From contig OZ038495.1 of assembly GCA_964036315.1 (NCBI GenBank), forward strand, positions 26,584,190 through 26,648,189: a stretch of DNA of 64,000 nt. Direction: 5' to 3'. Positions 33,803 through 46,363 of this stretch are shown piece by piece (position 1 is the first letter of the stretch; every line of letters starts with the position of its first letter). This DNA is from Acanthosepion esculentum. Taxonomy: Eukaryota > Mollusca > Cephalopoda > Sepiida > Sepiidae. The notes beneath the pieces are model-generated. The model was not told the origin of the DNA. It saw only the letters and a program-made list of their open reading frames with translations, and did not search any database. Made by a program: the position numbers and the translations under genes.

Positions 33803-36169
33803 ATATGAAAAAGACTTTATACACTTATTCTTAATGTTATCATTCTGTCAGATTCTGATCCATATTTGATTTACATTTGACTCCAAACTCACAATTTTAC
33901 TCAGTATTACTGTCTTTTGTGTCTCCAACATCACTTAACAACCAGATAAATAATACTCATTTTATTGTTTCTACATATTACTGTTTCTCATTTTACGAGT
34001 ATGTATATATAAATGCTAGGGGATTATAATTATTTACTCAGAGTTATAACTCCCCTACATTATCAAAGGAAACTAGTCATTGTACAAATACAAATTTACT
34101 AAATCAAGAGGAACAAGTGGTCAGTTGTTTAAGACTAACATTTAGTTACAGGATGAGTGAATGTGTGCAACAATTTTTCAAAATTATATATAATTTTTTT
34201 TTTTAATTGTTGAAGCAACATTGTGACCATTTTAAATGATTACAATTTTAAATCACTAATATGATTATATATTTCAGTTTTTAAAATATGGTTCAAAGTT
34301 GGATTAAAAACAATTTTAACTGTTTTACTGATACAGTGCTCCTGTGTCTAATCACCAAAAAGAATTACACAACATCTAACATGTAAATAAAGGTTGTTCA
34401 TATAAGCAACTTTGTACTAGTTGTTCTTCACTACTGATTTTCTTTGTTACAAACGCAGTTCTGAAGATGGTGAAATTTACTTAAAATATTTAGAAGTGTA
34501 TCAAGGGGTTAACTCTCAGGGTTCAATGAGTTAACTATTTAAGTAAAAAATGCTTTCAGTTTTGCATGAAAATAAAATTTGTTTATAATTTTAAGATGAA
34601 ATTTACCAATTAAATGATTTAATGCTAATGGAACATTTTTTTACTAAGTATGAGGATATCATGGTTTTCCACAGGCTCCTTTTTATCCTCTGTGTGAATA
34701 GCCATGACTTGGAAAAAATAATGGAATGGTTTCCCATTGCTTTCTCTACTCACAGAATAAAGTTTACATAAAAGATAATTAGTGGAGTCAGTTTGCATAT
34801 TTATAAAAAGCAAATGCAACATTAATATGGGAGGAATTTTGAAAAGAAAAAATAATACATACTTATCAATTGTGTTAATCCTTTTGGTACTTATTAATCA
34901 TCCTGAGAACATTACTATTTAGCAGATTCAGTTTTGTTTTTCATTAATTTGATAAGTTTTAGACAAACTGAAGGAAGGGAGGGATGCAGAGGGAACCAGA
35001 ATAAACCTGCCTAATGAGTTTATATGGATGGATTGCAGAATGGTGACAAAGAAGGATGGTAAAAAGTTAAATGCTGCTTAGAGATGCAATGAACAGAAGA
35101 AGGCTGAAAGACTGTCCTACTTTGAAGAGTGTTATTTTTTTTTTGTAACAAACATAAGATTATGAGTGTCACTGGCCTTTGACTTTATTTTAACCATTGA
35201 GTTACTTCAACAACTCCATTGTGGATTGTGGTATGTTGTATCAATCATGTATTAAGTCACTGGTGGATTCTTTAATGAATGGTCAAAGCATATTACATGG
35301 TAACTGGCAGTATAACAAACATCAAAAGAAAGCAGGGCCTGTCTGACAACATTACTAGCTTAAAAGCAACCCTATTAGGCAGCATTTAAGCTAGCTCCAG
35401 TGGAGGGTTCTTGATTAGGTCTTTATCACAATAGGTAGGGAGGAATAGATATGATAGGCAACAGTAAACTACAGAAGAACACAAAATTGATCGCTGCATT
35501 TAAGTACTGCATTAATAATTCAGCTTACCTTTTAAAAATTTTAAATTCTTCTGCCACCACTTAATTTAAAGACAGTTTGATATATATAGGTCTTTACATT
35601 CCATACAAACAATTATTTTTATTTCATGGGTAACTTTCATTGGATTTTACAATTAATTTCAATTATTCCCAAATTTATTTCCAAGTTATAAAAATTGTTA
35701 TCGTACAAAAAATTTGTCGCAAAAAATCATGTAAAAAAAAAAAAAATCGCTGAAAACAATTGCAGTAATGAAACTCCAATCCAAAATTTCAGGATTGTGA
35801 GTCCGGATCTGACCCAGAATGTTTTTAATTTGCTCATGGAGTTGCCCTGATTCCAAAATGGTATGATGTGTTGGCTTATGGCCTCTAGGAGTAAAGTTGA
35901 AAAATATGGTACACTGACACTGATGTTCGCATCTATTATATAAAAGAGTTGTCACAATCATAGATCAACAAACTATTGTTATCTCAAAACACTAAAATAA
36001 ATTCACCTTATCTTGTTTTGAATATCATTGAAAAAATTATCAGACAACAGCGTGCGATGGATAAATTGTCGTCTGTATTACACAAAAATAAAAATAACAC
36101 TGACATCTCATTTTAGCAGATATATTTAACAAAAATTACACAAATATATTGAAATACTAAAGAGTAAAT
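33803..36169. other. Intergenic, no assigned gene
   Basis: Mostly AT-rich. 35750-35940 has a coding-like minus-strand stretch (HKPTHHTILESGQLHEQI, LGQIRTHNPEILDW) that I cannot assign; a decayed repeat is likely. Nothing else is recognised. Confidence 0.35.
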
Positions 36170-36614
36170 TTATTCAATGAAATTGCCATTGGCCTCCAGA
36201 CAACTTTTGAATCTCCATCTACTTTTCTGGACAGTCTCCTTGTTTAAGTTGGTGAATAAGCTGCCATAATCCTTGCCTTAAGTTCATCTTTGGTGTTACA
36301 AGGAGTTTTATTGGTCTCTCGCTCAACTGCGTCCCACACATAATAATCAAGTGGGTTGCAGTCAGGGGGAGTTAGGTGGCCAGATGTAAGGGGTGATGTG
36401 GTTGTAGAGATTGTCTGACAGTCATGACTGGGTTCTCCTGCTTGTGTGGCATGGTAAAGAGTCCTGTTGCCAGACATAGGTTCTTCCAGCAGCCACCCTC
36501 TTGACCCAGAGCAGCACTACCTTCTCATGCACTTGATTGAGTCTGAGGCCCTGTGGGAATATGAATGGAGGCATGAACTTGCCATCACTAGTGATCACTC
36601 CAAACAGTGATAAT
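36170..36614 (-). pseudogene. mariner-type transposase remnant (C-terminal half)
   Basis: Minus-strand translation gives FGVITSDGKFMPPFIFPQGL, a catalytic-region WQQDSLPCH with the second Asp, then ITPYIWPPNSP|DCNPLDYYVW with the third Asp after a frameshift. It continues VERETNKTPCNTKDELKARI and ends CLEANGNFIE before the stop at 36170. One stop and at least one frameshift are present. The N-terminal DNA-binding half is missing, so this is a 5'-truncated dead copy. No terminal repeats were located. Confidence 0.85.
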
Positions 36615-36734
36615 GATTGCTAGTTATTGTTTACTTCTTTGTCCATGGAGTTGAAAACCACACTCTTTACCGTCTTATTTTGTACTAAAAACATGGTGGG
36701 AAATTAGGAAATTAATGATTTTTGCAGGATGTGC

Positions 36735-36830
36735 TCAGAAGGCAATGGTTATCAGCAAAAAATGAAATTAGTGAGCTGAGTTCAAATTCCAGTCTTGTCT
36801 GTTTCATTTATTTTTGCACATGAAGTTATT
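36735..36830 (+). mobile_element. tRNA-like SINE fragment, family B
   Basis: GGTTATCAGC...GAGCTGAGTTCAAATTCCAG contains a B-box-like GTTCAAATTCC. It matches a segment at 46720-46880 (AACTGAGTTTGAATTCCAG). Both copies are short and diverged. Confidence 0.4.
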
Positions 36831-37904
36831 TTGAAGTTAGTAATTTATTTTGTATTCAGAGGACACGGTTTTAAAAAGGGAGTCAAAATCATTTTGTTTA
36901 AATGATGAATTTCAATCTCGTTTTTTACTTGATATTTCCATCTGAGGTTTAGATAGTTTATAACAAATAAACCTTATTTCCAACACAATTATATACAGAC
37001 ATACATGATATTAAAACATGCCCAAACTTTATTTTCTACCCAATAAGACAATATTTACAAACATGCCAAAAAGAATCCACAATACAACACATGCAGTTTA
37101 AATCAAAGTGTCTGTTGGTTAGAAATTAACATCACCATGTGAAATATTTGACCAATCAGAGAAAATTAAAACCCTATTTTATTTTGAGTCTACTTTCAGG
37201 AAAAATGTCTTATAAAAATCCACAGATTTTGGCTTTAAGTGAGCAGAGATGCAGCTGTCTCTATGTTGTCCAAACACGAGAAGCTGTGGCTACATAGCTT
37301 TTTCCTTCCCCCAGTGTGTACTGAAAGAAACATGTTGTCAACTACAAAAGAATTGTCTCCAACAACATAAGAGATGCTCAGTGAATCTTAGCTGAGAATC
37401 ATGTATCGGTGACTTCAAATAAATCATCTCCAACAACAACAGTAGGAGTGGTCAGTGAATCTTCACTGATGATCAAAGTCTTTTCTCAACCACAGATTTT
37501 TATGGTGGACGAAATACTAAAAGTTTTTTCTAAACTACAATCTTTTCTGTGTACCATTCAAAGACTAACTAAACTAAAGACTATTTTTACTCCTTTTTAA
37601 CTCTTTTGAATTCATGTACACATATTTGTAAATACAAATGATTTATTTCACAGGCATACCCATGTTTTAATTTTATTATTGCTTGAAATTCTAACATTCA
37701 CATCCTGGGTACAACGTTAAACTGCATCCAACAGCAAGGCCTCTGATCAGGAGGTTTTGAGGAAGCGTGGGACCACCTCTTAATTGCTGGTGTTCCCAGG
37801 TCCACCCTGACCCGGGGTGGTAGCACCTGTTGGGGTCCCAGCTATGGGCAAATAGTGAACTGCCAGGTCGTTTCCAAACTTCCAGGTTTTTTTCCAGCAC
37901 ATTT

Positions 37905-38008
37905 CTTTTTGAAAAAATATTATTACCAGCTATACGTTTTTGGAAAAATATTATTGTCAGCTATACGTTTTTGGAAAACAATATTACCAGCTATACTTTT
38001 TTGAAAAA
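37905..38008 (+). repeat. 30-32-bp tandem repeat, 3 copies
   Basis: Unit TTTTTGGAAAAATATTATTN plus CAGCTATACG. The AGCTATAC core recurs at 37928, 37959 and 37989. Just left, 37690-37880 is an unusually GC-rich patch (GACCCGGGGTGGTAGCACC) whose identity I could not determine. Confidence 0.85.
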
Positions 38009-38294
38009 ACAAAAACAAAAAAAAAAACCTTTTCAGCATTAAATGGCCCAACGAAGGTCGATATGCTGGTTAAACAAACTATCTATCAAACATTCAGATA
38101 TTTAATATAAAAGAACCTGGACAACCAAATTTTCTACAAGTTACATCATTAGAGATTTGAAAACAAAATTTAGTTTATAATTAAACCATTACTTACTAAT
38201 AAATGAAATGTAAATGAATTAAATTCTGTGAAAACTATTTCAACCTTGAAAATAGGATAGAAATTAGTGTCTAAACAACAATACTAGTGAACAG

Positions 38295-38415
38295 GCTTAT
38301 GGTGACATCATGTTGAAACACCAGTTCCTTGTATGATCATCAACCAAAGTTAAGCAACTTTGAGCCTGTTCAGTACCTAGATGGGTGACTGCCTGGGAAT
38401 ACCAGATGCTGTAAG
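38295..38415 (+). pseudogene. 5S rRNA-like sequence (pseudogene or 5S-derived SINE head)
   Basis: The 121 bases follow 5S rRNA order: CATGTTGAAACACC near the start; AAGTTAAGCAACTTTGAGCC in the middle; CAGTACCTAGATGGGTGACT, then GCCTGGGAATACCAGATGCT near the 3' end, with the internal pol III control region recognisable. Several substitutions, including the 5' end (GCTTATGGTGACATCA), argue against a functional gene. It is followed within about 10 bp by a tRNA-like SINE. Confidence 0.8.
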
Positions 38416-38424
38416 TATGGAGGT

Positions 38425-38600
38425 GTGGGTGGTGTAATGGATGACAGCTGTGAATTGTTAATTGGAGAGCTGATTTCCAATTCCAGCTGGATTCGTTATA
38501 TTAACTTATGTGCAAATACCCTTGGGAAAGGCATGAATCCACTTCTCTCCTCAGTTAATTAGTAAGACTAAGTATAACTAAAACCATTTTTAGCTCAAAA
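38425..38600 (+). mobile_element. tRNA-derived SINE, family C
   Basis: GGTGGTGTAATGGATGACAG resembles a tRNA D arm/A box, followed by GATTTCCAATTCCAGC as a B box. A tail with CCTTGGGAAAGGCATGAATC follows. The same head type appears at 41784. It lies directly after the 5S-like sequence. Confidence 0.65.
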
Positions 38601-39778
38601 AAATGTGTATAAAATATTTAGATTTTGGCATTAAATAACCTATAGAGGTTGATGTGCAACAAAACAAAATCAACCGAGTGAAGAGATTAATATTTGTTTT
38701 CTATAAAGAAAAAAAGAAGACATTTTCAAACAATGTTAGGAAGAGATTTCATAAAATCTGTTAGAATATTTGTAATTTCAGGAAAACCTATCATTTCTTA
38801 TTCCCTTCTGTTGTAGCTGGAAAATACATTTTAATTGATTTCTTAAAAAATAAAAAAAAAATACAACCAAGTTTTAAACGAAGGAAGGACATTTCTTTTA
38901 ATTCATCCAAATAGTTTGATTGTGAGTGTTAAATGCCGCTGTTCTTTTCAACTTATTTCTTCATGATGATTCTCAGCAGCAGTGAAGTCTGGTAAATTTT
39001 TTGGTCATCTGTTAAATCCATCTTTTTGGGAGGCAGGATAAAAAAAAAACAACAACAAAAATGGGTTTTCATGAATATGGCATATGTGAATGTTATTTTT
39101 GACCAATGTAACTCTACAAAATGAGGCAAATATTTGTTTGTATACAACTCATGCTGAAAACACCAGTAAAAGCAAAGAAAGCCATATGTAAAATTGTCAA
39201 TACCATCAGATTCCATTGATTAGGAGGCACACCCATTTTCGAATGAAACATCCAGATACAAAAAGAGGTCAGCTTTCATTATGAAACACTTTTAAATGCA
39301 AAATCATAAACCTAATTTTCTTCATCCAAGGGAGATAAATACCTTCTTTTTACTAATACAAGTAAAAACCAATAAGAAATTAAAATATCAAAATAACGTT
39401 GCAGTACAATGTTATTGCAAGATTGTATAAATAACATTTATAATAAATTCTTAACTTGCTTTTATTTATACATTTCTGCATCTTAAAAAATAAACCATCA
39501 TTACTAAAAAGATTACTAACATTTTTTGAAATACATTAAGACAGATATGGCAGTGAAATAAATGTGTATTATATTGAGTCAGTCGAGCAAAACTTCACAC
39601 AACTTTGTAGAAGACCTGGACTTGTGATATTTTCATAAAATAAAACAAAGAAGAAGATTTAAACTTTTATTTTCAAGAAAAAAAAATAACATGACATAAA
39701 AACTCAACAGATGTTAAATATAAAAATCTTTAGAAAGAAAGCAAGACAAAATGTAACATAGAGGAATTACACAAATTT

Positions 39779-39842
39779 TTGTAAAAATCATTGTTTAAAT
39801 TCAAATAATCTTGTAAAAATCATTGTTCAAATTCAAATAATC
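39779..39842 (+). repeat. 32-bp tandem duplication
   Basis: TTGTAAAAATCATTGTTYAA plus ATTCAAATAATC occurs twice in tandem with one mismatch. Confidence 0.9.
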
Positions 39843-40649
39843 ATTTTCATTCAGCAACTGGAGAATTGATGAAATAATTTGATAATTTTGAATAACCATG
39901 CTACTTAATTTTAACATTTTTTTTCTTTCTTATGAAACTTTTGTTAATAATAGTAATATATTTATATAATTACTCTCCTTCTTTATTGGTTGTTTTTGTT
40001 TATCGTGTAGGTGCAGGAGCATCGTCCAAATCAGTAGGCACCCTCACAGGTAACTGGTGAGCTGCATGCATGGCAGTTTTCACTCCAGATCTCCAAATGC
40101 ATCTGTCAATTAAATCTATGTGACTTTGTAAAGCATATTTGAATGCAATCAGTTGAATTCAAACAAAAAAGAGAATTGTTACTGTTTGAAATATGCATTT
40201 TTCTAATGAATTAAAGCATATTTTTCAAGATTATTTTATTCTACAAATATTCAAATATTAAACAAAATGTAGCAAGTATGCGTAAGCAAGTAGAAAGAGT
40301 TATATTATGGAATAGATTCAGAAAAAATAAACATGAAAAAAAAAAAAGCAATAATAATAATACAAGAAAACATTTTAAATATACCTACAATACACTAATA
40401 CAATGCAAATACATTAATTCAAGTTTTTTCTTATACATACACTTTTTTATCCATTTTAAATGTGGGATGAATGTATTTTAACTGTTTTATCTTTTGTTGT
40501 TATCCATTTTCACAATATAATTAGAATCAACTCGCTGAAGATGAGTAGAAAAGAATTTGATTGGAGTTTTCAGCAAGCAAATTCAATAAGTATTACTTTA
40601 TTTGCTTTTTAAAATATTAAACAGGTATTATACAGGTGTTATATACCAT

Positions 40650-40880
40650 ACATATGAACACTAATGTGTATGTCCCAATCCTCATAAATACATTGGACAC
40701 TATTCTAAGTGGGGGTAATTTGCTATCTAAGTAGTCCATTACTAGCAGTGGTTTACCTACTTCATGCTGCTGGAGAGTATTTTATTTTGTTGATGTTATA
40801 AAGATTACCATTTCATTCCCAACCTCCATTTTGATTATTCCTCATTCAGTAACCTTTCCTAGGTTACATCATTAAGTTCA
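40650..40880 (+). repeat. Dispersed repeat D, copy 1
   Basis: It shares ordered blocks with 45235-45470: CATGCTGCTGG, TTGATTATTC and ATTCAGTAACCTTTCCTAGG followed by TTACA. No coding sequence or terminal repeat is seen; it is probably a SINE or short transposon. Confidence 0.6.
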
Positions 40881-41783
40881 CAGATTTTCGTTTGAAGTGA
40901 CTGAAATTTTGTCATTTTGAAAAATATAGAATATTATTTTCAAGGAAATGCTTTCTGTTTGTTCAAGTTTCTTTCTTTATTTTGTTTATAGATGTAGCAG
41001 CAATGAAAATATTCTTTCATACAAGTTTCTTATGGATCATTTAGTGGGCTATATCTGGTTTTATAAAGTAGAGATACCATTAACCAACTGTAAACATGAG
41101 AGGATTTAAATCCCTTGATTATCTTTAAAAACTTCTTTCAAATGAAAGACTCAATCTAGACATGGCAAATGTTTTTATACCAATCTGCATAACTTAATTT
41201 CCGTTGTATTTAGCAGCTTTAAACTTCTTTTTGATTGAAATGAATATAAAAAGATCAATAGATCGTAGGTTATATGAATAGGACAAACTGAACCCTTTAA
41301 AAGACAGCAGATAAAACAAAATAAGATCCAAATGTGCATTGAAACTGTGCTAATTTGAAAAAACAAACCCAAAACATTTACAGGCTATTTTTATTGGAGC
41401 AACTTTTTATGTGGACCAAGATCAATACAACATTTAACTAAGAGTTATAGTTTATTGTAAGTTGAAAAAGAAACCAAGTCTTTGGCTCCATTGACAACAA
41501 TTAAAATATCTTTCTTTAGACATAGAAAGAATAGAATATTAATCAAAGATTTACAGTTGCTGTATGACTATGTTTAGATACAGTGACGAAAAAAAGATTA
41601 CATTTCATTAGTGGATAAAAATACAGGATTAGATTTAAGAATTTCTTGTTTTGATCTAGCTACCCAAAATCCGAGCAAATGAAAAAATGTCAGATTATTT
41701 TTTTAAATTTCTTATTGGTTAAGTCAAGAACCTTTAATTACTTCTACATTTATAATAATGCTACTATACACAAGCCTTTTTGG

Positions 41784-41910
41784 GCATCTCAAGGTGGTGT
41801 AATGGTTAGCAAGCGACTGAGTAGTGAGTTTGATACTCACTGGGTGCCCCATACTTTCGGCCTTGTGCCACATCTAAGCTATGCTTGGAAAGTCACTATA
41901 CACTGCCTTT
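41784..41910 (+). mobile_element. tRNA-derived SINE, family C
   Basis: The first 67 bases fold as a tRNA remnant. GGGCATC at the 5' side pairs with GGTGCCC, and GTGAG TTTGATA CTCAC forms a T arm with a T-loop-like sequence. GGTGGTGTAATGGTTAGC is a D-arm/A-box. A non-tRNA tail follows to about 41910. The anticodon stem is poor, so this is not a functional tRNA. Confidence 0.7.
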
Positions 41911-43343
41911 AAAATTTTAAAAGGATAATATTCATTTCATATATATAAAAAAAAAAATCAAATATATTCTTTCTCACTGTATCCAGTTGTATGTAAATTT
42001 GCATTTTCTTTTAATTTGATTAGTTTTTCCTCACATAAATTAAGGTGTAGTTTTAAAAAATATCTACACTTTTGATTTACTTTTGTTTTGTATATTAATT
42101 TGATAAATAATGAAGTAAGGGTTGTGAAGAAATTGTTACTCATTTCCCAGGATTACAAGTTTGCTTTGGGAAGCTATATCCACTGAATTGTAATGCATAC
42201 ATACATACATAGATGACACTGACTTAATGTATATGTTTAAGAGTCTGTTTTTTAAATTAGATTATACTTTGATAAATAAAGCATTTGGCCAAAATAAGAT
42301 TTTGATTTTTATCTGATAAGAAACTTTAAAGACATCTTATTGTATCACAAGATTAGAAAAAAAGCAAATCATATAATTTTCATAATCAAATTCTTTTTCA
42401 TCAAGCTTCCCTAAAATACTGTTGCAATAATTGTTTCTAAGAAACAATTATTCATTTTTAGGAAATTCTTTGGTTTACATGTGTGTAATGTTAGTTCAAG
42501 ATATCTGACACTGAATTGGGAGGTGGAGGTGGGAGAAAGTAAATTTAATTATTGCTCAGCTAAATTGTGGAAAATGTTTGCTTAAAACACAACACAAAAG
42601 CTTCTTTTATAATGACAGTTCCATCAACATAAGAGGTCATAGTTTGTTTTTATATATACAACAATAATGTGTACTGAGAGATTTCAAATAATCTGATACT
42701 AACTGGGTGACTGATATTTTCATAGTATAATTGTCAAAAGGGACAATTGTTCTTAGCTTAAGCATTTTTCATATGCATCTTGCAAATCTATTCAATGGTC
42801 ATAAAAATAGGCTTTTACGCATGTAAAAGAGAATCAAGTTTTAGAAGTTTCCTCAATTTTCTTTATGAAAATTGAATTAACTTTTACATACAATGTGAAT
42901 TTTCTTCATGAATAATGTCATTTTGCCCATCTTGGATATATAAGAATATAGAATGTGGACCAGATCCATAACTGATTTTCAATTATTTTTACATACTGGA
43001 TAAATAGTATGATGTATATTTAATACAAGACATATTTTGCAAATGTCTTGCAAAATGTATGTTTAAAATAAGTCAACTTTCATAAAAGAAATTTAAGAAA
43101 AGAAAATTTGGAGAGTGTATAAAACAGAACTTATGGTCAAGTAAAGAACGAGTAAAGTTTCTGTATATAAGATCCTTAAATGGTCACATTTATATTATTT
43201 TTCTCCAAATATACTTATTTAAATCAAATGACTTGAAATAAGGTTTTTCCACATTATTTTTTAACATAATACAAATATATACAAGCATGAATGTTTATGT
43301 GTGATTAAATATATATTCATGTACACAATTATATATATATATA

Positions 43344-43705
43344 CAGGGTGTCCATAAAATTTGTGTGCACTAAAAAATTTACAACTTTATTTGTATTTGC
43401 AATAGAAATAATCTGTAAAAAATGTTATAAAGTTTAATATACCTAGTTTTAAGTATAGCTAAAATAACTAATGTGATTTCAGGCATTACTGTAAATCAGT
43501 TGGCAAATGTTTTCTGTGAACTGCAAAATCGTATTACCCTTTGTATTGCTAATGATGGAGGACAGGTGGAAACTTAAATAAAATTTCAGTAAAACCTTAA
43601 AAAATATAGATTTACTTCTTTCTAATCCTTTTTACAAATTATTTCTATCGCAAATACAAATAAAGTTATAAATTTTTTAAAGTGCACACAAACTTTATGG
43701 ACACC

Positions 43706-43708
<3 letters not shown>
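43344..43708 (+). mobile_element. mariner-derived deletion MITE, 365 bp
   Basis: Both ends read CAGGGTGTCCATAAARTTTG inward, with about 78-bp inverted repeats and flanking TA on both sides inside a TA tract. Internally, 43467-43577 still encodes the last codons of a mariner-like transposase (ISGITVNQLANVFCELQNRI, then CIANDGGQVET and a stop). The element is therefore an internal-deletion derivative rather than an unrelated palindrome. Confidence 0.88.
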
Positions 43709-43754
<46 letters not shown>

Positions 43755-43771
43755 CTTCACACACACACACA
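43709..43771. repeat. (TA)n(CA)n microsatellite
   Basis: A TA tract (43709-43751) and a CA tract (43758-43771) border the mariner-derived element, which inserted at a TA. Confidence 0.9.
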
Positions 43772-45234
43772 CAAATACACATATAGCATGTATGATTATT
43801 TTTATATAGCTTTGTGATGAACTTGTCCCTCCTCTCCAGTGATAAATCTAAATCGTTATTTTTCATGAGAAGTTCACTGATCAGCTTGAAATTATCAGTT
43901 TATAGTTTGATACAGCAAAGCATATTTTAAAACTTGCATAAACTTATTGTTATTGCTTTAGTTATATCTTACAGTAAATAGAATTAAGATTTTAAATATG
44001 TACTTTAATAGGCATCTGTTTTTAAATTTGTAATATATAAAATAAAAAGAAAATAGTTTTATATTCATGATTATTTTTAATGACTTTACTAATTCTTGAA
44101 GAGACATTAATTTACATTGCTATATAAATACCAACGTCTATTGCTTTGTAATGTACAAAGCATGGCTAAGTTTTTGTTTATATCTAATAGTTTAAACTAG
44201 AAAATTTTTTTTCATATTTTGCATAGATAACTAAAAAATAGGTAAAAATAAAATGGTATAAAAACAAAAGTTACTTTTGCATATTTAAAGCTGGTTTTAT
44301 TTTGTTTTGGTGAATTGTGTGCATAAAGCAGCATATTAATTAATTAGATGTTGGCTTTTTTATTAAATAAAAAAAAAAAATGCTGGTTACAGACATTTTG
44401 TCTTTTTTTTTTAGAAAAAGTTTCTAAATGTATTGCAATAATTTAAATATCTACTTTGAAGTTTTTAATTTGGTTTTAAATGCAAGAAAATTGCAATAAA
44501 ATAATAAAAATTACTTTTGGTACTAAACATCAGCAAAAAAACTAATAATAGTATTGTATAGTGGTGTCTTAATTTTAAAAGAATGTGAGAAATCTAAATG
44601 TAACAATTTTATCATTTGATATATAATTGTGATAGTAATGTCAATGTTGTTATTGATCAAAAAGCATTTTAATAAATAGTTAAACAGTATTATTGTTACT
44701 GATAACATATTTATTGCAAATATAAAGATCTGAAATTTGTTTTATTTAATAAATATTTTTCTGTCAAAAACTTTTTTTCCTTATTTTGGAAAAACACCAT
44801 GAAATTTGAAAAGCATAATAATTACAGTGGCTGTGTAATATCCCCAATAGTTAAACATATTCAATGACCTAATACCAGAATTCAAAACGGTATGTAAAAA
44901 TCAAATTCTTATAGATTAGCTGGAAATAGAGTTTCTTCTGTTTCCCTTTTCTCTTGATTCTGATATATAAAAATAAAATTAGATAAAACAAGTTTGGAAA
45001 AATATGAAATTCATGTAAAATTATCTTAGCTTAACCAAAATCCTTGTCACTATTTGTATTTTAAAATGTACTTTTATTTAGGAGATTCTTCAAATTAAAA
45101 TTTAATGGAAACTAGATTATAAATTAGATTATAAAAGTGATTTTTAATTTGTGTATTGGAAATTGAGTCACAGTTATACTGATGTGATGTTTTTTTTTTT
45201 ACAAGTTTCTAATAACAGATTGTTGTAGCATACC
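43772..45234. other. Intergenic, nothing recognised
   Basis: Very AT-rich with short homopolymers. No reading frame or repeat that I can support. Confidence 0.5.
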
Positions 45235-45470
45235 TACGGGCAATAATAAGTATGCCCCCATTCCCATAAAAACAGTAGTGAATACTGTAAGTGGGCTAGA
45301 GTTGGAGATTCATTGTGGAATTCACTTGACTCACTTCTAGCAGTTGACTACTACTTCTACATGCTGCTGGTGAATCTTATATGTGTTGTTCTTGTCCTGA
45401 GTATTATCGTTCATTACCAACCGTCCTTTGATTATTCTATTCAGTAACCTTCCCTAGGTTACAACACAGA
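45235..45470 (+). repeat. Dispersed repeat D, copy 2
   Basis: It matches 40650-40880 in block order and ends ATTCAGTAACCTTCCCTAGG followed by TTACA. About 75-80% similar by eye over the alignable parts. Confidence 0.6.
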
Positions 45471-45794
45471 TGAAAGGTAAAAATTAAATTCTGTTTGCTT
45501 TTTTTACAGTTCACATCCAGCTATGAATCCATCTTTTTTTCAACTTTTCCATTTTTATTCCTTTTATATAAAAAGAACTGGAATGACTATCCACAGTGAT
45601 GAACAGTGAATAAATTATAATCATCTTTCCTTTACCAAATTTATATTTTTAATAAATAAGAATTGGTCTTTGTGATTTATTCTTAAGAACCATCTAAAAT
45701 TAGCAGAAGAATTTCTTCCATTCAGATATCATGATTCAAGAAAAATATTTCATTACAGAATTAACATTAAACTTTTAATAATGTAACTTGTTCA

Positions 45795-46363
45795 CTATTT
45801 ACATTATTCGGACTATTGTCCTATTCTTTGTCGCCATGTTTATCACAACGTTTCGGCTGTTGCATGCTCTGGCTTTCTTCAGGTGGTTGGAATGTTGAAC
45901 TGAACCCTTTATTTTGCTCACTGGGGTAGACTGTTCTAGTTCCACGTGCCATGTCTAATGGATGCCAGTTATCTCCTGTTAATTCCCCTGTCAAAGTTCT
46001 CCACCGCCTTAACCAGGTATTGAACTCACACTTTTTGGGTCCTGTCACTGGATCTAACTAACACCTTTATCCACTGTGCCATGTGTCCTTGAGTGTGAAT
46101 TCAATACTTGGTTAAGGTGGTGGAGAACTTTGAGAGGGGAATTAACAGGAGATAACTGGCATCCATTAGACATGGCATGTGGAACTAGAACAGTCTACCC
46201 CAGTGAGCAAAATAAAGGGTTCAGTTCGACATTCCAACCACCTGAAGAAGGCCGGAGTGTACAACGGCCAAAACATTGTGATAAACATGGCAACAAAGAT
46301 GAGGACAATAGTCTGAATAATGTAAATAGTGTACATAATACCTCATCTCAGAAATATAGACAG
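45795..46363 (+). mobile_element. tRNA-derived retroposon family A, back-to-back inverted copy with target duplication
   Basis: 45795-46085 is the family in minus orientation, ending with the tRNA-like head (CACAGTGGATAAAGGTGTTA on the minus strand). 46086-46363 is body plus full tail in plus orientation, ending CAGAAATATAGACAG. The arms 45795-46030 and 46095-46335 are about 90% complementary around the head. TAACTTGTTCA occurs immediately before (45784-45794) and after (46364-46374). The whole inverted unit therefore appears to have integrated as one event, by target-primed reverse transcription. Confidence 0.85.

Noticed and set aside
38295..38415. Functional 5S rRNA gene
   Set aside because: Several substitutions at conserved positions, an isolated copy and an adjoining SINE.
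40010..40062. Short exon bounded by TAG and CAG|GTAACT
   Set aside because: Only about 50 bases; no frame matches a neighbour gene and there is no supporting partner exon.
41784..41850. Functional tRNA gene
   Set aside because: The T arm and acceptor are tRNA-like but the anticodon stem does not form, and it continues into a SINE tail.
42426..42452. 27-base palindrome AATAATTGTTTC/GAAACAATTATT
   Set aside because: Short and AT-rich; expected by chance in DNA of this composition.
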